Assembly: GCA_916613615.1 (NCBI GenBank)
Contig: OU744720.1
Span: 70,944,471 to 71,008,470 of the forward strand
Direction: 5' to 3'
Length of the DNA: 64,000 bases
From: Steromphala cineraria
Taxonomy: Eukaryota; Mollusca; Gastropoda; Trochida; Trochidae
The translations under genes and the position numbers were made by a program. This document shows positions 39,101 to 50,265 of this stretch, one piece after another. Every line of letters begins with the position of its first letter. Within the stretch, counting starts at the first letter, position 1. Under the pieces are notes generated by a model. It ran no database searches. It saw only the letters and a list, made by a program, of their open reading frames with translations, and was not told the origin of the DNA.

Positions 39101-39192
39101 ACTGGTGGAAGGATCCGGTTCTGAGAGAGAAGTATCCTGGTATTCTGTATATCCCCGAACCGTGGTCAGTGTATTCATTGCACTATGCGTGA
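33111..39192 (+). CDS. CLN6: CLN6-like ER transmembrane protein, copy 1 (300 aa, seven exons)
   Basis: Exons: 33,111-33,190, 33,681-33,777, 34,666-34,764, 35,896-36,084, 36,540-36,595, 38,510-38,629 and 38,931-39,192. All introns are GT-AG and the total is 903 nt including the stop, against 311 aa for human CLN6. Conserved family blocks appear in order: FHVDLW (36-41), DFGRPIAG (52-59), GDYFHMAYN (75-83), [16 protein letters not shown] (115-130), [16 protein letters not shown] (exon 5), [16 protein letters not shown] and [12 protein letters not shown] near the C-terminus. CLN6 is a multi-pass ER protein. In mammals it works with CLN8 to pass newly made lysosomal enzymes to ER export, and its loss causes neuronal ceroid lipofuscinosis. 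This copy keeps the SVNHRL motif and is likely the ancestral-function copy. The start lies in a good context (ACCATGG). AATAAA follows at about 39,217. Confidence 0.93.
36843..37070. repeat. Degenerate tandem repeat of about 40 bp in intron 5 of CLN6 copy 1
   Basis: Six to seven units, each containing GAAATGGTTGATTATTT followed by GCAA..CTATCACT or TTTAACACTT. Two unit subtypes alternate, which suggests expansion of a two-unit block. Confidence 0.88.
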
Positions 39193-41381
39193 GGTTTATT
39201 TCATGAATGAAAATAATTTTGAATAAAATACCAAATATCTAATATCGTTTTCTGCTTGTTTTGTGCCTAAAGCCACATTTTGTATGCTCAGATATCTGCA
39301 CACATAGTTATCCTGGTGTAAAGACAAAGATCTACTCAATTGGAACATACAGCTAAGCTTCAAGTTAAGGCGCATTAAGGCAATCTATCGCAATGCCATC
39401 ACTTTTACACCAGGTACCCACTTGTGCTGCTTCCATAGAGGCAAACTTCCATAGAGGCAAAGTTTTTTCCCAAAGGGTTTTCAACTCATGTCCCAGTTTT
39501 GGGCAGGGAAACCCACTCAAACGTACAGAGGAACACGCAAAACGTTAACCATTATAAGTATTGAAAACGTTTAATAAACCATACTTTGAAAAAAAGGTTT
39601 TCAAAGATCAATCTACATGTATATGTACAGAAAATAATCATGTTTACAATTCAATCCAAATTTTACATATGAGCAAACTTTGATACAATCTTATTAACAT
39701 ATAATCTATATGCAACACTACGATACGCGTGTATCTGAGTAACGTAGTGAAAAAAATATGATTCCATTTTAATGAGATTGACTTTCATATTGTTTTTAAT
39801 GGGAGTGGAAGGCATGAGAACATTTGATTGACGAAGTATTTCGATCGTAAATGGACCACATGCCCGTTGTAAAAGATTAATAATTAATTTAATTATTTTC
39901 TTTTTCAAGTAGCATATTGCATTGAATGGCTGTGCGAGATGAATTTATATGATTTTAAAGTGGTTTTCCTTTTCCGTTTTATATCTAAATTTCCCATGTC
40001 CTATCTAGCAACTCATACGAAAATGAGGTTTGGTCCCATAGACGTAAGAAGTTAAAGTATTGTGTATTTTGTAGTGTATCCACAACATCAATGACTGAAT
40101 AGTATTTGATTTTCTTGTACATGCAAAATACGTGTCAAGGAGTTGAGATGTTGTAAATTATCGGGCAAGTGAAATTGACAACCAAGTTATTAAACAGCAG
40201 GCAGTAACGTTTAACAACATCGATATCCACTGTTGTCCGTTACATGATTGTACACATTTGCGTCAATAAACCAGTGTCGAAAATATTATGTGATATACTA
40301 AATTATATCATTATTACTATGATACTATAAAATATGGTATACTATGGTCTATTTTGTACACATATCCGGACTTTATTATATAGCATTCTTTTGTCGAACA
40401 AAACTGAAATAATGAAAAATTATATTAAACATATGATTACAAGATGCAAAGCAACACTTATGTGTATGAACGCGATTGTTAATAAGTGTAATGCTGTCAT
40501 GTGTATATAAATGAAAACATTATTTTTTATTGCTAAAATAAAGTTTTTACATGTCAAGGAATTGCATTCCCATAAATAAATGAGTAGGTTTTTTTTGTTT
40601 TGTTTTTTATTCCAGCAAGAGTATAGTACAGTTACATGAACATGACAAAGTAAAAGTGGTTATTGCCACGACAGTCAGATTATAAAGATTGAATGGCTAG
40701 GTTTTTATACCGAGCCGCATATTCTTAGCAACTCAGACTGCGAACGATAATCTTGATTTAGTAGCTTAAGTGCAACACTGTACTCGGACATGTGCAAGGT
40801 GCTTCAATAACTATGTCAACCCGCATTGCGAGTGGAGCGATTTGAACTCCGGCCATACATATACAAAATCCGACGATATTTCATTTGAAACATGTAATAC
40901 CTATATGTATGAATATATGAAGTAAACTACCGCAAAATAACTGATCATTAAAGTATGCATTAAAAAACTCAATTTCAGTGCATGGTTTTTCATAAGTTAG
41001 ACATGTTATGCTACACAACAAAAGTCAACGTGCTTTCAATTAATATATTATTGCAACAAATGTAAAGATGTTGGATTTTGAACACCCATCCCATCCAGTT
41101 TTCATCCAGAGCTACGCTTCACCCCGCAGTACTCCATTACGCCATGCTTGACTGATCTAGTCGAGATAAGTCGCTTATTGAATTTTGAGCGTAACCCGCT
41201 CGTAACCATTGCAACAAAGAAGTGAAATGCCATTGTTGACGATCCGAATATGCCCTCGGCTCTTTCAATCGAAACCACATGTAGAAACCCGTAACATGTG
41301 GGTGTTGCATTGACTGCTTGCTAAGGAAATATCAAGTGCAAGTGAGACTAGAGACCTTCCTAAGGTTTGGCTGAGGTCAAA
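39193..41381. other. Spacer between the two CLN6 genes
   Basis: The likely 3' UTR of copy 1 (AATAAA near 39,217) is followed by AT-rich intergenic sequence and then the 5' region of copy 2. No additional exon is seen. The region just before 41,382 is less AT-rich, as expected near a promoter, but I see no TATA box or CACGTG site. Confidence 0.55.
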
Positions 41382-44300
41382 ATGGCGGAGAGATACTTGT
41401 TGAGGAAGAGAGAAGGTAAATTCGCCCGCAAAGAAGAACTGACAGCCAACAGAGCAAGGTGTGTTCACATACTTACTATCAGTTTCTGGAAAACAATTCT
41501 CATTCTATATTATTTAAGTAGTATACGAGAGGAACTTAATGAAATGCCATTTTTAAGAGCTTGCTGTAAGGTCAACATATTATTTATATTAACTAAAGTC
41601 TAAATGTAGACTGTGATTAATAAACGCAAACGTCACTGAAGCTTGACTGAAAGATCTTTGTATTGCCTCTGTATATGATATGCCTTCAGGACATGGACTT
41701 TCAAGGGGTTATATTAAGGTCAAATATTTCCAACTACTGTTTTAGTATCATATTATAACTGTTGAGAGTGACCATAAAACGGACACATAACTGAAGCTTG
41801 ACTAAATACCTCTACGTCTATATATGTGTTTATATGCTGAAATCCCAGTCCGCGTTATGTTCATTCAATAACAACTGTAAACCAAGATAGAAACGTGACC
41901 TAATATCGTTTCAAAGTAAATATGTACATTCAGTGAAACAATTAAATACCAAGGCTGTTAACCACTCTTAAAATATCCCATATTGACTTCATGCCAGCCT
42001 GTTTTGATCTGTACCTCCGTTTTTGCAGTGCCATTGAGAAAAGAAAGAAGGAAACTTTTCACCTCGACCTATGGCTGACACTGGCGATAGCGAACTGGGT
42101 TCTGGATTTCGGCAGACCCATAGCAGCGGTATGTGATGTTGTATTTACCGTAAAACATTGAATGTAAGCCACCATCCATTGTTGTTTCAAACACTTATTT
42201 TACGTGGTAATCAATGAAAGCATGCTATAAGTTAGGACAAGCATTAGTATAAGTAGTGAATACTATTTTCTTGAGATCAAAACGAATCCAAATCATGTTC
42301 GAAAAATATATTTTGTGAAAGTGTTAATCAAATTTGATGCCAAACATCACAAAATAATGCCTCTTTTTATAGCCTACTTAAAGGCAGATCATGGCATGTG
42401 TGTTGATAATAAGCCATCACATTCTTCAAAGCTGGTGATCATTAATTTCGGAAGGGCTTTGACCGGGTGAACAATCAAGGAAGTGGGTTTTACGAGGTGG
42501 GCACTTATTCACAGGTTTACGGGAACCCTGCTTAAGTGACCGTGTCCGGTTATAACTTTAAGTGCGTTTAAATTACACTTGTGACGTCAGCCTATTGTTC
42601 TCTCACTCCATTATTTTTCAGTAATGGAGAGTTGTATTTTACATAAAGTTTTCACTTGAATTTTCAACTTTTTTTGATATTTTAAGTTATGTTTTTAAAT
42701 GGGCATTAAGTTGAGTGTAATTTAAGTCGGTTAATATCCTCGTAACTCTCCATTCCTAAAAAATAATGGGCCTCGGGCCCTGGGGCCCTCGGCTCCATTA
42801 TTTTTTAGGAATGGAGAGTTACTCGGACATTAACCTATACGTAACCATGTCAACACGCGATTTTATTCATCCGTATCAACTTGGGAGTTATTGACCTGAA
42901 GTAACATGTCACAGATTTGAAGTAACGAGGTGACCTGGGGTGACATTGAAGTGACATGACCTGACACAGCATGACTTACATGACATGGCATGAATGTCAT
43001 GACATACATTGACATCTGTGTCGCAAGTATAAAATACTATCCAAAGCATGATGATACGGTAGACATAACACGAAAAAATATGACATCAGCTGAACTGACA
43101 TGATATAAAATGACATGACCCGACGACTGAAAGTTTTATCACAATGCATCAATGGGCATGTTATTTGAGTTACATTATGCGTAACACCGTTCTACTCATC
43201 CGTACGCGTGTCAGGATGATTTGCCTGACCTGTTTTTCGTTCCATGTGCGTTAACCCATGATATATGCTTCAACTGCAAGATATCAGCCGACCTATAGAT
43301 ATGACATGATTCGAGGATAATAACCGTTGTAAGATGAGAGGTTACGTGTAGAAAGATGGCCTGTAGAGTATGGTATTAAAGACAACATGTGACATTAAAG
43401 TGTGTGACCATTCTCGATTATCCAGAGTTTACGTTCCGATTATATCTCCACTAGTGAGGAGATATTATCGGAACGTAAACTCTGGATTATCGAGAATGGT
43501 GTGTGACATGACCTGACATGACCCTACCTGAATATACGATAGGTTTTTTGTTTTATAATGTGATAGAAAACATGATATGAGCTGCGATGACAAAGCATAA
43601 CCTTGAAAGACACGTGTATAGTTATAAACATGCAATTAGTAATTAACGTATTGAATGTGTTGATATAGCAGTTGAACACACATGTACTTGTTTGATATCA
43701 AGAGGTTCATTCTGTTGTAGATGTATTTGCCTGATGAATGGATTCCGGCAACTCTGCCAGGTATTGGGGACGTCTTTCACATGATCTACAATATCATCAT
43801 TCCACTCTGTATCCTCAAGGTTAGCAATATCGCACATATATGAAAAGGAAATAGTTTGATGCGTACTGTAACAGGTTTTGTAGGAGCGCAACATTTAAAC
43901 AAAGCATTCTGAATTAACCTCTGTTTGAATACGCCGTTTAGCGAGAAATATAGAGAGAAACTAGATTTGATTAAATCAAAATGAGGTATGCAATCGCTGA
44001 CGCTGTTTAAAAGTCATCATTTTGGTACTTATTCAAGACAATGCCTCATTCATAACAAACTTCTTTCCTTGCGATAAGTGTTTTTTACATTTAGTGAATG
44101 TCTTCAAAGGGTTTGTTGTGTAAATGTTTGCCGCTAGGGGAACATTCCGGATATCCGTTCACCGGCATTATTCCAAACAGATTTTGGATCAGAATTGTAT
44201 GACTTGAACTACCTCTAAGGTGAGAGAATGAATTAAAGCATATGCCCTGTGTTTGTCGAGGGACATGGCAGCTAATACTAAAGGAGAGCTGCAAAATTAC

Positions 44301-46606
44301 TCCTTGGCTCATTTACTGACTCGATTTATTTACGATTGAATGATGTAAATCTCGGGATTATAAAGACATTAATAAAGAAACATTATTTCTCACTTTACAA
44401 ATGCACACACTTGTTTCAAAATCGTATTAATGCCTTTACAATAAATGTTATGGGGGAAGGAATGCGACAATAATCAATATGTATACATTACAGGGGTAGT
44501 AATTTTCACACGATGCGCAAAGCTGCAAGAATTCTTGTCATGTGAAGAGATCCTACGTTATGAAGTGGGTACCTCGCTTCGTTTTGAAATTGAATCAAAT
44601 AACGTACTATGAAATTAAAAAGAAAAATGAATATCGTTTTGCAAATTCCCTTTCCAAATTCAAGACAATAATGGCTAATCTGTGGCATATCGTCGCTGCT
44701 GCTAGGGTGATACCAATAATCAAGCACTTTCATCAGTCTAATTATTAAAATATATTAACTCCTTCTTCAACTTCAGGAGAGATGCCGTCGAAAGCAGACA
44801 CAGTCTGGTAGATTTCGCTTCTGCTCGGTTGATACCAATATCCAAGCACTCTCATCAGTACCATATATATTATAAATCAATATTTGCTTTAGCTGCAGGA
44901 GAGAAGCCGTCCAAAGCAGAGCCAGTCTAGCACCATTAGTCACATGTGTATCCTAGTCCTGGTGATGGGAGCTAGCATACATCTTGTAGGAGACTCTGTA
45001 CAGGGCAGACTTGTACGGGCCGGCTACCAGTCTCACCTGTCGGTTAGAGACAACCCAGTCATCAAACAACTCAACTCATCAAGCATGGTAATATTCATGT
45101 TATATATTAAGGATACTCAACGACCTTCGATGTATTACTAATTTTATAAAACGAGTTAATGAATTCGTAAAAAACAATCGAGTTTCATACCAACTTACGA
45201 GTTTAATAAAAGTAGTATTAAATGGAAATGATAAGTATTCTGTTTATTACTTGCCCTAAAAATTCAGCTTAATTGCCGACAGTTTGCTGAAACACATATT
45301 CCAGCCATTGTGACGGCGCTGACACTATGACATCACAACCACTCACTACTGTCACGTCATACTTCCATTGTGATATTATACACGTTTAATATTGCCGTAT
45401 TAATATCCCACGGCTGTATCTTACACGGGCGAGTAATAATTGTTGATACGTTCACATCGCCTCATTAATAACACGACTATGTTTACCAAACACATCTATA
45501 TACCAAAACATGGAAAGCAAATAAATGTTTATAGAGTCATCGATATAAGATATTTTAATAATTTTTATCCATCTTTTTCAGACTGAAATCTTCGAACTCG
45601 TTTACAATTATGATGAATTCATTGGCCATTTTATGTGGTAAGTTCACGAATATATATCTTAAAGTACCCAACATATATAATTTATGTTAATTTAAAACAT
45701 TCAGATAAAAATGTAACATATTATTTTCTAGAATCGTTGATGGTTTCTTTCTCTTGTCAGGTACACGCCATTCTTCATTGTATTCTTCTTGTACTTCAAA
45801 CAATGTTTCACCTCTGAAGGATCACATGAAAACACTTTCCTGTTTGGCTTCCTTGTTCTTCTCAACGGGGTTTACCATTGGTAAGATTTCTGGTATTCCG
45901 CCTTCACGTTTATGCCTTTATCTGACTATTTTGAAAACGAAAGGGATATCATGTCTTAGTTAGTTAGGTTATACTTTACAAATGTTTATTTTGAACTCAT
46001 GAAGTCAACGTAAGAGAGCCATAGAACATATTCGCAACCTTTCTACCTCCATATTTTCACTATAAAGCGCCGATTTGCAAAGGTCATTCGTTTCCGACCA
46101 AATGTCATAATTTGTCAAACGTGGTGTCCCAAACAACTCACGAAATATCTCTTTAAAGACAGCACAATTTGATGATTAAGGTGTTGAATGTTTTTCGTCT
46201 CCAAGGTTTTGTGAATATAATAGTCTGAGTAAGTTGAGCAGTACCATAAGACCTTTTATTGATATCTTATGTCAATGATAACCCCATCCCTTCCATTCTT
46301 CTAAATTTTATATATCAACATTTACCTTATATGATTTGTCCTTTCAGGTATTTGGTCACAGAGGCTCAAGTTTTTATCGTCTTTTTTCCAACAATTGTTG
46401 CTATGACAACAGTGACAATACACAAAAAACGTCAAGGCAAAACACTAGACTCAAACGGATTGTACTTGCTGTGTTCTTTTCTACTGACCTTGACATTCAT
46501 TGTATTATGGGTGGTCTACCTATGGAATGACCCTGTATTGCGACGGAAGTATACCGGGTGGGTCTATGTTCCGGAACCTTGGACTGTGTTCTTGAAGGCA
46601 AATTAA
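41382..46606 (+). CDS. CLN6: CLN6-like ER transmembrane protein, copy 2 (301 aa, seven exons)
   Basis: Exons: 41,382-41,458, 42,029-42,128, 43,721-43,819, 44,893-45,087, 45,582-45,637, 45,761-45,880 and 46,348-46,606. All introns are GT-AG and all phases match copy 1. Family blocks: FHLDLW (36-41), DFGRPIAA (52-59), [25 protein letters not shown] (117-132), [32 protein letters not shown] and VYVPEPW. The protein looks intact and multi-pass. Copy 2 has Gln-Gly where copy 1 and human CLN6 have Asn-His in the SVNHRL motif, and EAQ for EGQ near the C-terminus, so it is diverging. A TTG codon lies five codons upstream in frame, but the ATG at 41,382 (AAAATGG) is the natural start. It lies head-to-tail with copy 1 and convergent with the ion-channel gene. 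Confidence 0.92.
42586..42834. repeat. Foldback palindrome in intron 2 of CLN6 copy 2
   Basis: The core palindrome spans 42,730-42,834. Its arms run GTTAATATCC, CTCTCCATTCC, TAAAAAATAATGG and a GGGCCC-rich centre, pairing over about 50 bp. A smaller related hairpin, CTCCATTATTTTTCAG / TAATGGAG, lies at 42,606-42,631 and looks like a remnant of the same arm. The GC-rich centre contrasts with the AT-rich intron. Confidence 0.8.
42900..43140. repeat. TGACA/ACATG-rich degenerate tandem repeat
   Basis: About 200 bp built from irregular copies of TGACATGACC and TGACATACA. The same motif resumes at 43,500-43,530, just past the 43,409 foldback, so the foldback landed inside or at the edge of this array. 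Confidence 0.75.
43409..43499. mobile_element. 91 bp foldback element with an 8 bp target-site duplication
   Basis: The near-perfect palindrome starts CATTCTCGATTATCC and ends GGATTATCGAGAATGG, with arms of about 40 bp around a short centre containing CTAGTGAG. It is flanked by exact direct repeats TGTGTGAC at 43,401-43,408 and 43,500-43,507. The 8 bp duplication indicates insertion by a hAT-like transposase. It has no coding capacity and lies in intron 2 of CLN6 copy 2. Confidence 0.87.
44708..44952 (+). repeat. Tandem partial duplication of the exon 4 acceptor region, CLN6 copy 2
   Basis: Two units, 44,708-44,829 and 44,830-44,952 (period 122 bp). Each begins TGATACCAATA and runs through the 3' splice region into the first bases of exon 4 (GGAGAGA.GCCGTC.AAAGCAGA). 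Only the second unit has the acceptor that leads into the full exon. In the first unit the base pair before CTTCAGGAG is AA instead of AG, and the copy ends after about 35 exon-like bases. Confidence 0.8.
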
Positions 46607-47690
46607 TCAGAATTCATCACCAGTTTTAGGAAGAATGTGAAAGGTATATCTACCTATGATGAGAATCTATATTACAAGTTATCACTTGACAAAGGAGTAA
46701 AACGGAACTTATTATTTCTGAAAAATACAATGTAAAATATTTGTCATGATGGGATTTGATCAACGGAATACACTAAACAGTTTAAATTATTTATAAAATT
46801 ATGATTTTCTGCAAAACCTCTTGCAAATTCTTTTTTATCTATACAAATGTACAATTACTAAATTTCCCTGTGCGATTCAACTTGTTCTAACTTATTATGT
46901 TTTAGAAAAGTTCCATTCACTATTTCACGAAATAATATCTATGAAGTGATAATTCAATATTTCAATCATGTTTCAGAAAATGAAGATGAATGAATTTTTG
47001 TATACATAATCAAAACAACAAAAAGATTTCGAATTTTTGCCAAATACATGTGTTATATCACTGTTTTCATCGCTTTGTTCTTTGTTATTTAAATAATGAA
47101 GCTGTATTTCAACACATTGTTACGACCAAAAGTAACCAGTCAGAATGTATTTATTTAGATGTCAGCCATAAACCTAATGCTCATTTTCTTTCTTGTGAAT
47201 GTTACAAATGAAATGTATGCCTCAAATATGACTAAACTCATTTGATGTCAATAACTGATCGATGTATAAAACATATAACAACGGAGCTTTGATAGAAACC
47301 GTCATCGGGTTGGTGTCTCCCATCTTAAACGGACACGTGGATGTTATAATTTTGATCTTTTATATTTTGTAAAAAGGGTTGCCTTTCCGGTTCTTGGTTT
47401 TATAATGTACATGTACGTACGTATCAAGCACCGACAAACACAAAAATTAAGCATTTGGAAGTTTATTCGTGAACAATGTGTTAAAAGTTCAATAACACCT
47501 CATGACTTTCATTTGCAAAATGGTAATAGATCGATACATAGGCGAAATATATAAGTAGACATCTGTAGGATTTTTAACAAATTGTCTGTTTCGCTCTCTT
47601 CATGTTGTTCTCCGCCCTATCATAAAGACGACAAATATATGAAGGCAGGCTGGATATAAGGAGAGCAAGGTTGTAAGTCAGAATCAAATT
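46607..47690. other. 3' region of CLN6 copy 2 and intergenic sequence
   Basis: AT-rich sequence after the CLN6 stop, probably the 3' UTR. I find no clear AATAAA close to the stop. Open frames here look like chance. Confidence 0.5.
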
Positions 47691-47700
47691 CTGTTTATGC

Positions 47701-48033
47701 TCATTATCTCCCTACAGATGTATATCAAGCTATAAAATGTTGATCCAACCTCTGTTTAAAGAAGACGCGTTTTCAGGTTTCCGGCAGGTTCTCGTAGCGA
47801 AATTGGCAAAACAAACTATTTACTAATTGCAGCCAAAGAAAAACCATTTCGCATAGAAAGGGTTGTTGACATAATTAAGTCGCTTAAACAATGACCTCTG
47901 TTCATTGATTGCACAACTAACTTTAATTCCATCCAATCACTATTTCGCCGGGTCTGACCCGCAAACTTGACTAATTCAAACAGAGGTTGTGTCGGTCCCT
48001 TATAACTTGGTCTGCCTTTGGGGGAACAGAATG
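47701..48033. mobile_element. Miniature element with long inverted repeats, copy 1
   Basis: About 330 bp. The left end includes ATCAAGCTATAAAATGTTGA and CCTCTGTT; the right end is its inverted match (AACAGAGGTTGTGTCGG, then TTGGTCTGCC). It is the same family as the 49,800 element, about 75-80% similar by eye. Exact ends and target duplication are not resolved. Confidence 0.72.
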
Positions 48034-48744
48034 GTTAATGCCATACGTATTAACAAAAGTAATGCCCTGTTTTGTCAATCGATTAACAAAGAAATGTATA
48101 AACATTACATTACAAACATTTCAATTCATAAAGTAAATTATGATTTCAATTTTGAATCCAGATGTTTTCATTTAAACGAAAACTCCATTTAATGTGATTT
48201 GACTCAATGCCACAAATATGACACAGCGACAGCTGTTTTTATAACAATATGTGTCGGACGATTCGTGAAAATGAACAAAAAACACATTAAGTATGTGCGA
48301 TTAAACAATCAGCACGATCATCAACAACTTATGTTGAACTAAAATGATAATAACATTGTAGAAACATCGTCACTTCTATTTTAAAAAAACTAAATGCAAG
48401 ATTGCAGTAACAATTTCAGTAAGTTTTTAAGAGCTTTGAAAATTTATGCTAAACATATTACACACACATACATATATTTATATATGCACAAATAAGGCGA
48501 CAGTTCAGACACTTTTCAAATACAGTAAAAAGAGACATCTTAAAGGCAAATGATACATTGGAATGTTGATTGTGGTCACGGACTAGTACAAGGAACACAT
48601 TATACACAATATCATCTTATGAACAATTTGTAAGAACATTCGCTCGTAAAAGAACAACCGTGGTAAAGTAAACGTAGGGTTGTTTTAATTGGACGCATTT
48701 CATCAACATTTTAATTGTCATTAAAATCTCATTCGCACCAACAA

Positions 48745-49230
48745 TCCAGATAAAATGCACAATTTGGCCTTTCGATCACAAAATTTGCTCTTATGCAAAT
48801 CGAAAGCATTATGTACGATTAAAGCATTTGAATGAGAAACCCAAATAAAAAGCATGGTTTATTTTCCATCATAAACTGTGGTCTTTCAATCATAGACGTC
48901 ACCTTTCAGCATGTTCAAAGCGTTAAAAACTATGGACCGAAAACATATTTTAATGAATGTAAAAATCAAAGCATTTGCATAAGCAATTGAAAGAATAATT
49001 ATGCACGATTTGTCATTTCGAGCACAAAATCTCCTTCTATGTTAATCTAAAAAGTATATCGTTAATGGCCATTAAATCAAATCATTTGCCGAGAAACCAA
49101 AATAAAAAATTGATTTCTTTTTCGATCATAATAACCTCGTGTTTTGTTTTTTCATTATAACAATTGTTTCAGATAAGTCATGTGCAAAACAATGAAAAAT
49201 GTTGTCTAAACAACTTTTCATCGAACTAAC
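48745..49230. repeat. Two diverged tandem units of about 250 bp
   Basis: Both units contain ATGCAC(A/G)ATTT, TTTCGA.CACAAAAT, a (CAAA)TCATTTG-type block and GAGAAACC.AAATAAAAA, in the same order. They are much diverged. No gene is seen in 48,034-49,500. Confidence 0.5.
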
Positions 49231-49316
49231 TAGCTTTGATGGAATCCGGAATCCGGATAAAAAGCTTGATTTTGACTTTCAATCAAAAGCCATAATAAAC
49301 AAAACTATATCATGAA

Positions 49317-49362
49317 CCAAATTATCTTATATGTTTCCTATATGAATAAGATGATTTGGTTA
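49317..49362. repeat. Short hairpin, 46 bp
   Basis: AACCAAATTATCTTATATG pairs imperfectly with TATGAATAAGATGATTTGGTT across a few-base loop. Its function is unknown. Confidence 0.6.
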
Positions 49363-49509
49363 AATTTGAAATCCGGACAAAATGAATGACATGGTTTTCG
49401 ATCGTCAACTGTTAAGCAAGCAATAAGCAATATGATAAACCGCAGTATATTAGAATTGTCTAATTGGATTAATCAGGATTGGTGGTCTGCTGTGGATGGT
49501 GGCTGGTTG

Positions 49510-49572
49510 TCACGTGGGCTGCATCATATTCTTCATAGTAACTGCAGGACTCCATGCACTCATGCGCCGTCT
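49510..49572 (-). other. Candidate alternative terminal exon of the ion-channel gene
   Basis: Downstream, in gene sense, of the 50,266 terminal exon, a minus-strand segment starts after CTGAAG with AGACGGCGCATGA. That 13-mer also occurs near the start of the 50,266-50,331 exon. Read in phase 0 it gives RRRMSAWSPAVTMKNMMQPT and a TGA. Both candidate ends would follow TM4 with a basic RRR-M motif. It may be an alternative last exon or a relic of a duplicated one. Confidence 0.4.
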
Positions 49573-49799
49573 CTTCAGCAAGGTGGCTGTGTCTTCACGA
49601 ACCACGAGCTTTACTCTCTCCTGATGCATAGAAAACAAGAAACCTTAATGTTACAATATACAACACACCATTCATAATAGTAAAAAGAACTTACCCATAA
49701 TAACAATTACAAAAAAATTAAAATCTAGTATATGTATAGAAGAACTTCACACTTAATCGTTTACACATTGCATGCATAGTTTAACAACTAGATAGTCAT

Positions 49800-50131
49800 T
49801 CTCTCCCAACAGAGACAGCTCAAGTCATGAAATGTTGATTTAGCCTCTGTTGTATTACGCCGATATCCGTGGGTTCCGGCAGTTTCAATTTGAATTTCTT
49901 TATCAAATGACAACGCTTCTTGCATGGGAAGGGTGGTTCATATCACAATGCCTTCGCCATGATTCAGTAGCCAAAATGATGATTTAGAACAGCGTCGCTG
50001 ATTGCACAACTAGCTTTGATTGCCTCCAATCAGGCATCTCCCATTCTATCCCACAAACGTAAAATATAAGCGTAATATAACAGAGGCTGTATCAACATTT
50101 CCTGACTTGATCTGCCTCTGTGGGGAGAGAT
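49800..50131. mobile_element. Miniature element with long inverted repeats, copy 2
   Basis: About 330 bp. The left end CTCTCCCAACAGAGACAGC, then TCAAGTCATGAAATGTTGA, pairs with the right end TCAACATTTCCTGACTTGA, then TCTGCCTCTGTGGGGAGAG. The terminal repeats are about 55 bp. It lies between the two candidate last exons of the ion-channel gene. A third copy begins at 63,945. Confidence 0.8.
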
Positions 50132-50265
50132 TGCTAAAAAAAACGTACATTCCAAGAAGAGGCATTAAGAACATTGTGATCCCGAACATTTCGCGATACA
50201 AGGTGTACTTAATTTTGTACAGTAGTGTAGCTCGTAAATTCAGAGCTGTTTCAGAGCCAATCTAA

